Origin: Prevotella sp. E2-28
GTDB lineage: Bacteria > Bacteroidota > Bacteroidia > Bacteroidales > Bacteroidaceae
Reading direction: 5' to 3'
Length of the DNA: 64,000 nucleotides
Assembly: GCF_022024055.1 (NCBI RefSeq)
Contig: NZ_CP091788.1
Coordinates: 1,054,001 to 1,118,000, forward strand
The position numbers and the translations under genes were made by a program. Within the stretch, counting starts at the first letter, position 1, and each line of letters opens with the position of its first letter. The notes under the pieces are model-generated. The model saw only the letters and a program-made list of their open reading frames with translations, did no database searches and had not been told where the DNA came from. Below, piece by piece: positions 29,233-38,230 of the stretch.

Positions 29233-30744
29233 ATGAAAAAACATATCTACTCCTACATCGTGTTGCTGACTTCAGTCATGTTGTTCATGTCATCATGTGT
29301 GAATCATCCCGATGTTCCCTCTTCAGCTAAGGCGATCAGACGCCTGCCTGCTATTTTCCCTGATTATTGTAATGTCACCGTGCCTTGTAATATAGCACCG
29401 CTCAACTTCATGCTTCCCGTTGATCAGTATGATGAATGCGTGGCACGTTTTACGATGCCCAATGGTGAGCAGCAGACCTATGGTAACGGTGTGAAGGTAC
29501 AGATACCCGAGTCGGAATGGCATGCCATGCTCGATGCTTCCAAAGGCAAAAGTATGAAGGTCGAGGTTTGGGGACTGAAAGATGAAAATTGGCTGTCGTT
29601 CACTCCATTCGAGATATATGTAGCTAATCAGCCTATAGATGAATACCTGTCGTATCGTCTTATCGAACCCTCGTATGTGGCATGGGACTTCATGGAGATT
29701 GCCCAGCGCAACCTTACCTCGTTCGATGAAAATCAGATTTTCAATAATGAGGTCACCATGAACGACAAGAAGATAGGCCAGTGCATCAACTGTCATAGCT
29801 ATCAGAACTATAAGACGGACAATATGCTATTCCACGTACGTCTTTCTAATGCTGGTACCGTTATTGTGAATGATGGAAAGATATCGAAAGTCAATTTGAA
29901 GCGCGACTATACCATCTCTGGTGGTGTCTATCCCTCGTGGCATCCTACAGCCAAGTTGGTTGCCTTCTCAACCAATAAGACGCGACAGGCTTTCCATACT
30001 GAGAATCCCAATAAAATCGAGGTCTATGATCTGGCCAGCGACCTGATTCTCTATGATGTCACCACCGATTCGGTGAGTGTTATCTGCGAAGATCCCGAAC
30101 TCCTGGAGGTCTATCCCACATGGTCGCCCGATGGTAAATACCTCTACTACTGCAAGTCAGTTCCGCTTCCAGAAGAGTTACAAGGTCAGGACATCAGAAC
30201 CACCTACCAGAAGGTGCAATATAACCTCTATCGCCGTTCATTTGATATCGCATCCCACGCTTTCGGAGAAGAGGAGTTGATATATGATGCAGCCTCTGCC
30301 GATAAGAGCGTCACTTTGCCACGCGTCAGCCCCGATGGTCGCTATCTGCTGTTCGCACTTGGTCAGTATGGCTGTTTCCACAGCAGACACCGTGATGCTG
30401 ATATCGTTTGTATTCCTTTGAACGCATATTCTGGTGAAGCCCTTACGGCAGAGACCTCTTCGGCTATTGACCTCACTCTCCTCAATAGCGATGGCTATTC
30501 AGATAGTTATCCCTCATGGTCGAGCAACGGACATTGGATTATGTGTGCCAGTCGCCGTGATGATGACAACTACAGCCGAGTCTATTTTGCCTATTTCAAC
30601 AACGGAAATGTTGCAAAGGCATTCCTTTTGCCACAGGAAGATCCGGAATTGCATATCAGCCTCCTGAAGAGTTATAACCGCCCGGAGTTCATGGTTGAGC
30701 CCGTGAAAATCGGTGTCAAAGAATTCAGCAAGGTATTTGAATGA
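29233..30744 (+). CDS. PD40/TolB-like propeller lipoprotein with a CxxCH motif, first copy
   Basis: 503 residues from the ATG at 29233; lipoprotein signal (VMLFMSSCVNH). The N-terminal domain (PDYCNVTVPCNIAPLNFML) precedes a haem-c-type motif CINCHS at 184-189, then a propeller of WD40-like PD40 repeats (YPSWHPTAKLVAFSTN, YPTWSPDGKYLYYC, LPRVSPDGRYLLFA, YPSWSSNGHWIMCASRR). Met and His follow CxxCH at fixed distance (NMLFHVR), as in the second copy, and could be ligands. Covalent haem attachment would make this a surface cytochrome; that is inference. The product could also simply bind metal through the motif. It overlaps the next gene by 4 bases. Confidence 0.8.
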   Translation: MKKHIYSYIVLLTSVMLFMSSCVNHPDVPSSAKAIRRLPAIFPDYCNVTVPCNIAPLNFMLPVDQYDECVARFTMPNGEQQTYGNGVKVQIPESEWHAMLDASKGKSMKVEVWGLKDENWLSFTPFEIYVANQPIDEYLSYRLIEPSYVAWDFMEIAQRNLTSFDENQIFNNEVTMNDKKIGQCINCHSYQNYKTDNMLFHVRLSNAGTVIVNDGKISKVNLKRDYTISGGVYPSWHPTAKLVAFSTNKTRQAFHTENPNKIEVYDLASDLILYDVTTDSVSVICEDPELLEVYPTWSPDGKYLYYCKSVPLPEELQGQDIRTTYQKVQYNLYRRSFDIASHAFGEEELIYDAASADKSVTLPRVSPDGRYLLFALGQYGCFHSRHRDADIVCIPLNAYSGEALTAETSSAIDLTLLNSDGYSDSYPSWSSNGHWIMCASRRDDDNYSRVYFAYFNNGNVAKAFLLPQEDPELHISLLKSYNRPEFMVEPVKIGVKEFSKVFE

Positions 30745-32132
30745 AGCATATACCTCTTTTATATACGCTCCTTTTGGGTGTGGCAGTCCTGCTTTTTTTC
30801 GGACTGGCCTATCCGCACCATCTGCACTATCAGGAGCAGTATCAGTTATTTCTCTTTGATAGTACCTATGTGGGAGATATCGTAAAACATCCAGGTGGCG
30901 TAGCCGACCTCTTAGGTCGTTTCTGCACACAGTTTTTCCTTTTCGCCTGGGTAGGTGCTTTGATAATAGCATTGCTATTGATGTCTGTACAGCTCTTAGT
31001 GCTCCGCTTGGCTAACTATGGTTGGCTTTATGGCCTAAGTTTTGTTCCTTCATTCCTGCTTTGGTTCTTTTTACTCGATGAGAATGCTCTGTTAGGTGGC
31101 GTATGGGCCGTCCTGCTTACACTACTTGCCATTAATGGCTACCTTTTGTTGCCAAAAGGGTGGGGGCGACGTGTCGCTATATTGATTGTCATTCCTATTC
31201 TTTATTGGATGGTAGGTCCTGCATTAGGCGGTAGCCATTATTATCGTTATCCTCATGTGACTCCCTATATTCTTTATGCTGCATGGCTCTCAGCGGTTAT
31301 CCTTCCGCTTCTTATTCGTGTCTGCTGCAAATGGGTAAATGCTTCTCATCTGTCACCTTTCATCTCTCATCTCATACCTCTTCTTGTGTTTATCGTTATG
31401 GGAACTTTCGTTTGGAAGAACGCTAATTTCAAGGCAGAAAAGGTGATGCAGTATGATTTTATGGCACGTCATCAGCAGTGGAACCGCATCCTTGAGACCA
31501 TTAATGCAGAGAAACCTAATAATCAAATAGGTGTGACGGTACAGAATCTGGCCTTAGGAATGCGTGGTTTGCTTGTTGACCACCTGTTTGAATATCATCA
31601 GAACGGTATCGCAGGACTTTTGCCTGATGTCAAACGTGATGCCACCAGTCCTTTGCCTACAGCTGAAGCCTTCTATCAGCTGGGTATGATTAATATGGCT
31701 CAGCGAACGATTTTCGAGGCCCAGGAATCTATTCTTGACTTCCAGAAGAGTGGACGTTGTTATAAGCGACTGGCTCAGACAAATCTTATCAACGGTAATT
31801 ACGAAGTCTCTCGCAAATACCTATTGGCTCTGCAGAAAACCCTCTTCTATCGTGAATGGGCTAATGAGACCCTGCCGCTATTGGAAAATGAAGAGGCGAT
31901 AGCCAAGCATCCAGAATACGGACGTCTACGCCAGTTAGCTTATACAAAGGACTTAGGAGATTTTTACTTTGGTGACCACATTACCCCTCAGATGCTTGAA
32001 GATCTTTTCTTTAGAAATACAGAAAATCGTCTTGCCTATGAATATCTGGTGGCTTACTATATGTTGACGGGTGATCGTGACGGCTATGCCAAGCTGCAAC
32101 GCCGTCTGAACGAAGTGAAAAACGAAAAATAA
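30741..32132 (+). CDS. DUF6057-like multi-pass membrane protein, second copy
   Basis: 463 residues with a start codon overlapping the upstream stop (ATGA), so translation is probably coupled. Hydrophobic segments run through residues 1-230 (LLYTLLLGVAVLLFFGLAY, WVGALIIALLLMSVQLLVL, LIPLLVFIVMGTFVW) and a helical soluble half follows (MQYDFMARHQQWNRILETI, then AFYQLGMINMAQRTI). It is shorter than the first copy but has the same layout. The bases encoding HLSPFISHLIPLL (about 31349-31384) form an imperfect TCTCATC-type microrepeat. Function unknown. Confidence 0.72.
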   Translation: MKHIPLLYTLLLGVAVLLFFGLAYPHHLHYQEQYQLFLFDSTYVGDIVKHPGGVADLLGRFCTQFFLFAWVGALIIALLLMSVQLLVLRLANYGWLYGLSFVPSFLLWFFLLDENALLGGVWAVLLTLLAINGYLLLPKGWGRRVAILIVIPILYWMVGPALGGSHYYRYPHVTPYILYAAWLSAVILPLLIRVCCKWVNASHLSPFISHLIPLLVFIVMGTFVWKNANFKAEKVMQYDFMARHQQWNRILETINAEKPNNQIGVTVQNLALGMRGLLVDHLFEYHQNGIAGLLPDVKRDATSPLPTAEAFYQLGMINMAQRTIFEAQESILDFQKSGRCYKRLAQTNLINGNYEVSRKYLLALQKTLFYREWANETLPLLENEEAIAKHPEYGRLRQLAYTKDLGDFYFGDHITPQMLEDLFFRNTENRLAYEYLVAYYMLTGDRDGYAKLQRRLNEVKNEK

Positions 32133-32142
32133 GAATACAGAC

Positions 32143-33627
32143 ATGATATATTTCAATCGCATATCCTTTTGCCTTTTTCTTTTATTGCTTTTCTTCGCTA
32201 GTTGTGAAGAAAAGGTTAGCGATGCTAAGTTGGAGCCTGAGCAGCCTCGGATATATCCCGATTACATTGGGGTAACCGTCCCCGTAAATATAGCTCCGCT
32301 TTGCTTCTGCATGGCAGATGAAGATGCCTTGCTGATTGATGCCGTCATTACCGATAGTCATGGCAATAACTTACATTGTCAAGGTGAAGAATCTGTTGAT
32401 TTCGACCTTGATGACTGGCATGCATTGCTTGCTCAGAACTGTGGTGACTCGCTCCTTGTTACTGTTTCGGCTAAATACGCTGACGGTTGGCATACTTATT
32501 CCCCCTTTTCTATCTACGTCAGTCCTGACAGTATCGACTATGGTATCTGCTACCGTTTGATTGAGCCAGGTTATGAGGTGTGGAGTAAAATGGGTATTTA
32601 CGAACGCGATTTGTCCTCATTTGATGAGCGCGCGTTGATTGAGAATACCCAGTTCGAGGGTTGCGTCAACTGCCATAGCTTTAATCGTGGCAATTCTGCT
32701 GATATGAGTCTGCATATTCGAGGTTCTCATGGTGCTACACTTTTGCGACAGAACGGAGGACCTATCACCGCTTATAACACCAAGACCGATCAGACACTTG
32801 GTCTTTGTGTCTATCCTTACTGGCATCCATCTGGTCGCTATATAGCTTATTCTACTAACGCCACGAGTCAGTCATTCCATAGTGCTGATCCTAACCGTAT
32901 AGAGGTTTTTGATACAGCTTCCGACCTTCAGGTCTATGATATCGATAATAATGAGTTGCTGCTTTCGCCGCTTCTCAAGCAGGATTCCGTTTATGAAACC
33001 TATCCCGTTTTCTCGGCCGACGGAAAATCGCTATATTTCTGTGCAGCCACTGCCCTTCCTGAGGATAGTCATGAGTTGGATTCCATCCGCTATAATCTCT
33101 GTCGTATTGATTTTGATCCTGCAACGGGTAACTTCGGTAATCGCATAGATACCATTATCAATGCTGAGGTTATGCAGAAGTCTATATCCTTCCCTCGTCC
33201 CTCTTACGATGGACGTTTCCTCTGCTACACACTCTCTGATTACGGACAATTCAGCATTTGGCATCATGAGGCCGACCTATATCTGCTGGACCTCACAACA
33301 GGTCAGAGTCGTCTTATGACTGAGGCTAATTCTGAAGATACAGAATCTTTTCATAACTGGAGTTCAAACTCGCGTTGGCTTGTGCTAAGTTCCCGTCGCG
33401 ATGATGGCCTTTATACCCGTCCTTATTTTTGTCATGTTGATGATAAAGGCACGGTTTCCAAGGCTTTCATGTTGCCGCAGCAGAATCCACGCCGCTTTTA
33501 TCGCGATCGTTTCTTCTCCTTCAATGTGCCCGATTTCATTATCGGCCCAACAGATTTCGATGGGCGTCAGGCAAGTCGAATTATCAATAATGACTTTCGA
33601 AAGAATTTTGGGGTAAGGCAGCGGTAG
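32143..33627 (+). CDS. PD40/TolB-like propeller lipoprotein with a CxxCH motif, second copy
   Basis: 494 residues; lipoprotein signal LLFFASCEE. Clear paralogue of the gene at 29233: PDYIGVTVPVNIAPLCF, CYRLIEPGYEVW, and CVNCHSF with cysteines at 174 and 177 and His178, followed by ADMSLHIRG, then PD40 repeats (YPYWHPSGRYIAYSTN, YPVFSADGKSLYFC, SFPRPSYDGRFLCYTL, FHNWSSNSRWLVLSSRR). Conservation of the haem-type motif together with Met and His spacing in both copies argues that it is used. It is the last gene of the operon; the 420 bases after it hold a pseudogene on the other strand. Confidence 0.8.
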   Translation: MIYFNRISFCLFLLLLFFASCEEKVSDAKLEPEQPRIYPDYIGVTVPVNIAPLCFCMADEDALLIDAVITDSHGNNLHCQGEESVDFDLDDWHALLAQNCGDSLLVTVSAKYADGWHTYSPFSIYVSPDSIDYGICYRLIEPGYEVWSKMGIYERDLSSFDERALIENTQFEGCVNCHSFNRGNSADMSLHIRGSHGATLLRQNGGPITAYNTKTDQTLGLCVYPYWHPSGRYIAYSTNATSQSFHSADPNRIEVFDTASDLQVYDIDNNELLLSPLLKQDSVYETYPVFSADGKSLYFCAATALPEDSHELDSIRYNLCRIDFDPATGNFGNRIDTIINAEVMQKSISFPRPSYDGRFLCYTLSDYGQFSIWHHEADLYLLDLTTGQSRLMTEANSEDTESFHNWSSNSRWLVLSSRRDDGLYTRPYFCHVDDKGTVSKAFMLPQQNPRRFYRDRFFSFNVPDFIIGPTDFDGRQASRIINNDFRKNFGVRQR

Positions 33628-33643
33628 CGTTCCTTCTATCGTT

Positions 33644-33954
33644 TTACCTTACCAGCACTTTTCTACCATTAATAATCTTTACACCTTTTTGATGCCTTCT
33701 CATATCGCTTACCCGATATTGAGAAGGTTTCGTTTGTAGAACTCGTTGCAGGCATATTAACTGTATTGATACCGGCTGTGATATCTTCAAAATTTGAATG
33801 CCGAGTTCCCAATATTTGTTACAGAGTTCGGAATCGTGATAGAGGTAAGAGCTCTACAGCCAGAGAAAGCACTCTCGCCAATGCTCTCCACCGAGTTTGG
33901 AATGGAAACTTCAGTTATTTTGTAGCAATTATGTATCGAATACAGTTTGACGGC
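33644..33954 (-). pseudogene. Decayed 3' end of a BspA-type leucine-rich-repeat surface protein
   Basis: Three minus-strand frames in succession give a recognisable protein end. 33787-33954 encodes [20 protein letters not shown] and [19 protein letters not shown], classic BspA (LRR_5) repeats, then a stop. A shifted frame gives DITAGINTVNMPATSS and FSISGKRYEKASK; another shift gives KGVKIINGRKVLVR and a stop at 33644-33646, which is the usual tail of secreted Prevotella proteins. At least two frameshifts and the loss of the 5' portion mean it is a relic. It is convergent with the propeller lipoprotein gene. Confidence 0.8.
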
Positions 33955-34018
33955 TTAGTTCGGTACTTTTTCCAATACATTTGAGACATTGTCGAAAGAC
34001 GATTCGCGTAAAAAGTTA

Positions 34019-34026
34019 TAATTTTG
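34019..34026 (+). promoter_or_regulatory. Promoter -7 element for GH115
   Basis: Reads TAATTTTG, 21 bases before the ATG at 34048. GH115 therefore appears to have its own promoter rather than belonging to the preceding operon. No -33 box at the right distance was found. Confidence 0.55.
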
Positions 34027-34047
34027 TAGCCAAAACTTAAAACAGAC

Positions 34048-36534
34048 ATGAGAATAAGAAAAATCGTATTAATCCTATTTTGCTTAACACTGGTTGGCAC
34101 GATGCGTGCTGCCCAGCAGTTCGTTAGTTTTTCATCACAGCAAGATGCAATATCGTTGACTGGTGCAACTATTGGCTACAGTTCTCAGGAATATGAGGGC
34201 GTGAAAATTGCCATCAACAACCTGAAAGCTGATATCGAGAAGGTGCTGGGAAAGGCTCCCGTCCTTTCAGAGGGATCAGGAGAGGCTTCCATCCTGATTG
34301 GTACCATTGGCAAGAATAAAGACATTGACCGTTTGAAACTAGCCGACCTGAAAGGCAAGCGTGAGAAATTCATCATTACGACTGTTGACAATCAGATTGT
34401 CATTGCAGGTAGCGACCGCCGCGGTACTATCTATGGTGTCTATGAATTGAGTCGCCAGTTGGGCGTGTCGCCTTGGTACTACTGGGCTGACGTCCCTGTT
34501 GAGAAACACAATGAAGCCTATTTTATAAAAGGTACATATACAGATGGTGAACCTGCTGTAGAGTTTCGTGGTATCTTCCTCAACGATGAGGCTCCCTGCC
34601 TTACCTCATGGGTGAAGAATACCTTTGGTACTGATTATGGTGATCATCATTTCTATGAGAAGGTGTTTGAGCTGATTCTCCGTTTGAAGGGTAACATGAT
34701 GTGGCCTGCTATGTGGGGATGGGCTTTCTATGCCGACGATCCTGAGAATGGAAAACTGGCCGACCGTATGGGTGTGATGATGGGTACCTCTCATCATGAG
34801 CCTATGGCACGCAACCATCAGGAATATGCCCGTCATCGCAGGGAATGGGGCGCTTGGAATTATCAGACCAATCAGCAGAAGCTCGACCAGTTCTTCCGCG
34901 AAGGTATCGAGCGCATGAAAGGTACAGAGGATATCGTAACCATCGGTATGCGTGGCGATGGTGATGAGGCCATGAGCGACAAGGCTGATACTAAACTCAT
35001 GGAGCGTATCATCAACAACCAACGTAAGATTATCAAGGAGGTAACAGGCAAACCTGCTGAGAAGACCACTCAGGTGTGGGCCTTATATAAAGAGGTGCAG
35101 GACTACTATGATGCAGGTCTGCGCGTGCCTGATGATGTGATGATTCTTATCAGCGATGATAACTGGGGCGATATCCGTCGTGTGCCTGTAAATGCGAAAG
35201 AACGCAGTCGTAAAGGTGGCTGGGGTATCTACTACCATGTGGACTATGTTGGTGCACCTCGTAACACGAAGTGGCTCAACGTTACCCAGACCCAGCAGAT
35301 GTTTGAACAGCTCTCGCTGGCCTACGACTTTGGTATCCAGCGTATGTGGATCCTGAACGTTGGCGACCTGAAGCCTATGGAGTATCCCATCCAGCTGTTT
35401 ATGGATATGGCTTGGAATCCGAAGGAATACACCCAGCAGAATGTTACCGACCACACGCAGCATTTCTTTACCAGTGTGCTCGGCAGTTCTACTGCCGAGG
35501 AAGCTGCCTCTATTTATAACCAGAACTGCCAGTATATGGCTCGCGTTACGCCCGAGATGCTGGATGCCCGTACGTATAACGTCGAGACAGGCGAATGGAA
35601 ACAGGTGGCTGATGAGTATCAGCGTTTGGAGACCCGTGCTCTTCGTCTCTTTGCCGAAGTGCCTCAGGAATCTCAAGATGCTTATCGTCAGCTCATTCTC
35701 TTCCCCGTTCAGGCTATGGCAAATCTCTATGATATGTACTACGCTCAGGCTATGAACCATTATCTGGCTGAGCGCAACAGTCCTGATGCTAACGAGTGGG
35801 CGAAACACGTAGAAAAGTGCTTCAAGCGCGACTCCTTACTTTGCCTATATTATAATAAGGTGTTGAGTCAGGGTAAATGGGATGGCATGATGACTCAGAA
35901 GCATATTGGCTATCGCAATTGGAATGATAATTTCCGTCGTGACATGTTGCCTGCTACCAAAAAGGTAGAAGCAAAAGAGCAGGGAGGCTATGTGTTTAGT
36001 CCCAATATCGGCTATGTATCTATGGAGGCTGAGCATTTCTTTGCCAACAAAGCCAGTGAAGAGACCCAGTGGAGTGTTTATCCCTATTATGGACGTACAC
36101 GTAGTGCTGTAGCCTTGACGCCCTACACCAAACCTGTAGGCGATGCTTCGCTAACTTATCGTTTCGCGCTTCCTACGGATGCTCATGCGCCCAAGACTGT
36201 GAAGGTGCATGTCATCGTGAAATCTACACTTGACTTCCTTAACGTGGGAGGCCATGAATGTGTTATTAGTCTGGATGGCGGTGAGGCTCAGACTGTTAAC
36301 TTCAACAAGACCCTTGTTGACCGTCAGCCCTATATGTACTCTGAGTTCTATCCCACTATTGCCCGTCGTGTAGTAGAAAAGGTCGTAGAGTTGCCTGTTG
36401 GTCAGGCTGATGTACATGAGTTGTCGCTCAAGCCTAAACATCCAGGTATTGTCTTTGAGAAAATCGTAGTCGATTTCGGTGGCTATCGTCCTTCCTATCT
36501 GTTTATGACGGAATCTGAATATAAAAAGGAATAG
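34048..36534 (+). CDS. Glycoside hydrolase family 115, xylan alpha-1,2-glucuronidase
   Basis: Removes (4-O-methyl)glucuronic acid from xylan chains. It has 828 residues with a signal peptide (LILFCLTLVGTMRAA). Family segments are present: GTIYGVYELSRQLGVSPWYYW, FRGIFLNDEAP, KGNMMWPAMWGWAF, GTSHHEPMARN, TIGMRGDGDEAMS, YYHVDYVGAPRN and WILNVGDLKPMEYP. The C-terminal part (GYVFSPNIGYVSMEAEHF onward) is the accessory beta domain common in GH115. Length fits the family. It is the strongest marker that the neighbouring PUL targets glucuronoxylan. Confidence 0.94.
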   Translation: MRIRKIVLILFCLTLVGTMRAAQQFVSFSSQQDAISLTGATIGYSSQEYEGVKIAINNLKADIEKVLGKAPVLSEGSGEASILIGTIGKNKDIDRLKLADLKGKREKFIITTVDNQIVIAGSDRRGTIYGVYELSRQLGVSPWYYWADVPVEKHNEAYFIKGTYTDGEPAVEFRGIFLNDEAPCLTSWVKNTFGTDYGDHHFYEKVFELILRLKGNMMWPAMWGWAFYADDPENGKLADRMGVMMGTSHHEPMARNHQEYARHRREWGAWNYQTNQQKLDQFFREGIERMKGTEDIVTIGMRGDGDEAMSDKADTKLMERIINNQRKIIKEVTGKPAEKTTQVWALYKEVQDYYDAGLRVPDDVMILISDDNWGDIRRVPVNAKERSRKGGWGIYYHVDYVGAPRNTKWLNVTQTQQMFEQLSLAYDFGIQRMWILNVGDLKPMEYPIQLFMDMAWNPKEYTQQNVTDHTQHFFTSVLGSSTAEEAASIYNQNCQYMARVTPEMLDARTYNVETGEWKQVADEYQRLETRALRLFAEVPQESQDAYRQLILFPVQAMANLYDMYYAQAMNHYLAERNSPDANEWAKHVEKCFKRDSLLCLYYNKVLSQGKWDGMMTQKHIGYRNWNDNFRRDMLPATKKVEAKEQGGYVFSPNIGYVSMEAEHFFANKASEETQWSVYPYYGRTRSAVALTPYTKPVGDASLTYRFALPTDAHAPKTVKVHVIVKSTLDFLNVGGHECVISLDGGEAQTVNFNKTLVDRQPYMYSEFYPTIARRVVEKVVELPVGQADVHELSLKPKHPGIVFEKIVVDFGGYRPSYLFMTESEYKKE

Positions 36535-36558
36535 GACATAGGGAAAAAGTGAATAATT

Positions 36559-36612
36559 GCTACCGCCTATACGTTGAGATATTAAAAAATATTAGGCGGT
36601 AGCATATTTTTT
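36559..36612 (+). terminator. Terminator after GH115
   Basis: Perfect 11-bp stem GCTACCGCCTA (36559-36569) and TAGGCGGTAGC (36593-36603) followed by ATATTTTTT. The loop is 23 bases and AT-rich. Confidence 0.8.
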
Positions 36613-36622
36613 ACTATTAACT

Positions 36623-36652
36623 TTTGATTTTATCCTTTTTTTAGTACCTTTG
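36623..36652 (+). promoter_or_regulatory. Promoter for the exbB operon
   Basis: TTTG at 36623-36626 and TACCTTTG at 36645-36652 with an 18-base spacer; the ATG is at 36676. Confidence 0.7.
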
Positions 36653-36675
36653 CGGGCAAATTGTAATTATAAAGA

Positions 36676-37500
36676 ATGAAAAAACTTACAATTGCCCTTC
36701 TTACAGCAGGATTGCTGCTGACAGGGCAGATAGTCTGTGCTCAGGATTCACTACAAAATACGACTGAGACTGTCGTGGTTGATAGTGCCGCATCCGAACT
36801 CTCTGTAGAAGAGATGATTGGCGACGAAGATATGTCAGAGCTGGCCGAGATGGCAGCAAGCGAGCTTGGGATGCACCAACAGTTAAGAGAGAAATTCGTT
36901 GAGGGTGATCCGCGCTATATGTCGTTGGTAGCCTTCGCATTGATTATCGGTCTGGCTTTGTGTATTGAGCGTATCATCTACTTGACACGTTCAGAGATTA
37001 ACACCAAGAAACTGCTCTCCGATATTGAGACGAAAGTTGAGAGTGGTGATGTGGAAGGTGCTAAGAGCATTTGTCGCAACACGCGCGGACCTGTGGCCAG
37101 TGTATGTTATCAGGGACTGATGCATATCACGGAACCAGCTGAGGATATTGAGCGTAGCATCGTCAGTTACGGTCAGGTGCTTACCTCTCGTTTGGAGCGA
37201 GGTTGCTCGTGGATTAAGCTCTGTATTGCTATTGCTCCCTCATTAGGATTCTTGGGAACCGTGATTGGTATGGTGATGGCCTTCGACCAGATTCAGGCTG
37301 AGGGCGATATTGGTCCTACTATCGTGGCTGAAGGTATGAAGGTAGCCCTGATTACTACTATCTTTGGTATTATCGTGGCTCTTATCCTGCAGGTGTTCTA
37401 CAACTTTGTGAACTCTCGCATAGACCGCCTGACTACCCAGATGGAGGAAGGCGCCATTAACTTGATGGATATCATCGCAAAGGTAAAAGTGAAGAGTTAA
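36676..37500 (+). CDS. exbB: ExbB/TolQ/MotA-type proton channel subunit
   Basis: Inner-membrane stator that converts proton motive force for TonB-dependent transport. It is 274 residues: signal peptide (LLTAGLLLTGQIVCAQ), a periplasmic acidic stretch, and three membrane segments (MSLVAFALIIGLALCIERII, IKLCIAIAPSLGFLGTVIGM, MKVALITTIFGIIVALIL). The family motif APSLGFLGTVIGMVMAF is intact. It heads an operon with a 33-residue peptide and two ExbD-type genes. TonB itself is not in the window. Confidence 0.9.
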   Translation: MKKLTIALLTAGLLLTGQIVCAQDSLQNTTETVVVDSAASELSVEEMIGDEDMSELAEMAASELGMHQQLREKFVEGDPRYMSLVAFALIIGLALCIERIIYLTRSEINTKKLLSDIETKVESGDVEGAKSICRNTRGPVASVCYQGLMHITEPAEDIERSIVSYGQVLTSRLERGCSWIKLCIAIAPSLGFLGTVIGMVMAFDQIQAEGDIGPTIVAEGMKVALITTIFGIIVALILQVFYNFVNSRIDRLTTQMEEGAINLMDIIAKVKVKS

Positions 37501-37532
37501 AAGTGAAAAATTTGCTACCGCATTAAGAAATA

Positions 37533-37634
37533 ATGGTTGACGTTCTGCTCTATACTATTTATATCATGCTAGGCCTGCTGGTGGGTCTGGTAATATGGTC
37601 GTTTGTTCATCAGTTTACGACCCATAACGACTGA
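37533..37634 (+). CDS. 33-residue single-pass membrane peptide in the exbB-exbD operon
   Basis: ATG at 37533-37535, stop at 37632-37634. It encodes MVDVLLYTIYIMLGLLVGLV then IWSFVHQFTTHND: one hydrophobic helix of about 20 residues with a short polar tail. It fits exactly between exbB (32 bases upstream) and exbD (5 bases downstream), leaving no room for other features. Small membrane subunits of energy-transducing complexes are plausible, but the role is unknown. The in-frame position and tight spacing make it a likely real gene. Confidence 0.65.
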   Translation: MVDVLLYTIYIMLGLLVGLVIWSFVHQFTTHND

Positions 37635-37639
37635 TTCGG

Positions 37640-38230
37640 ATGTTTGCGAGGAGAAAAAAGGAGATGCCTGGTTTGGATACCACATCGACAGCAGATATCT
37701 CATTCATGCTGTTGATTTTCTTCCTTGTAACCTCATCCATGGATACCGACTGGGGATTATCCCGCCAATTGCCACCACCTGAGAATCAGGCTCAAGAGGA
37801 GGAACTAGTTGTAAAACAGCGTAATGCTCTTTGTCTGCGACTCAATGCCGAGAACCAGCTTACCTGTAATGATGAGCCCCTGGCTGTTGACGACTTGTCG
37901 CAGCGTGTAGAGGAGTTTGTGGCTAATAGTGCCAATGACCCTACATTACCAGAAAAGAGTGAGCGCGAGGTGCACCTCATGGGACGTTGTCAGGTGAGTG
38001 ATCGTCATGTGATCATCGTTGAGGTCAGTCCTAAGGCTACCTATGATGCATATTTCCAGATGCAGAATGCTGTAGTGGCAGGGTATAATCATCTGCGTGA
38101 TGAGTTGGCAAAAGAAAAGTTTCATCATCCCTATGCCAAATGCAATGCTGAGGAACGTGATGCCATCGCCATGGTTTATCCGCAGCGCATCAGCGAGCAG
38201 GCTTTAGAAGGGAAAGGGGGGGAGGAATGA
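37640..38230 (+). CDS. exbD: ExbD/TolR-family biopolymer transport protein, first copy
   Basis: 196 residues with a short cytoplasmic N-terminus (MFARRKKEMPGLDTTSTADI) and one membrane helix (SFMLLIFFLVTSSM). The Asp of the TADISFMLLIFF segment is the position of the proton-carrying Asp in the family. A periplasmic domain follows. It overlaps the next exbD by 4 bases (ATGA), so translation is probably coupled. Confidence 0.88.
   Translation: MFARRKKEMPGLDTTSTADISFMLLIFFLVTSSMDTDWGLSRQLPPPENQAQEEELVVKQRNALCLRLNAENQLTCNDEPLAVDDLSQRVEEFVANSANDPTLPEKSEREVHLMGRCQVSDRHVIIVEVSPKATYDAYFQMQNAVVAGYNHLRDELAKEKFHHPYAKCNAEERDAIAMVYPQRISEQALEGKGGEE

Noticed and set aside
35083..35808. 241-residue open frame on the minus strand
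   Set aside because: Antisense shadow of the GH115 gene, with no recognisable motif.
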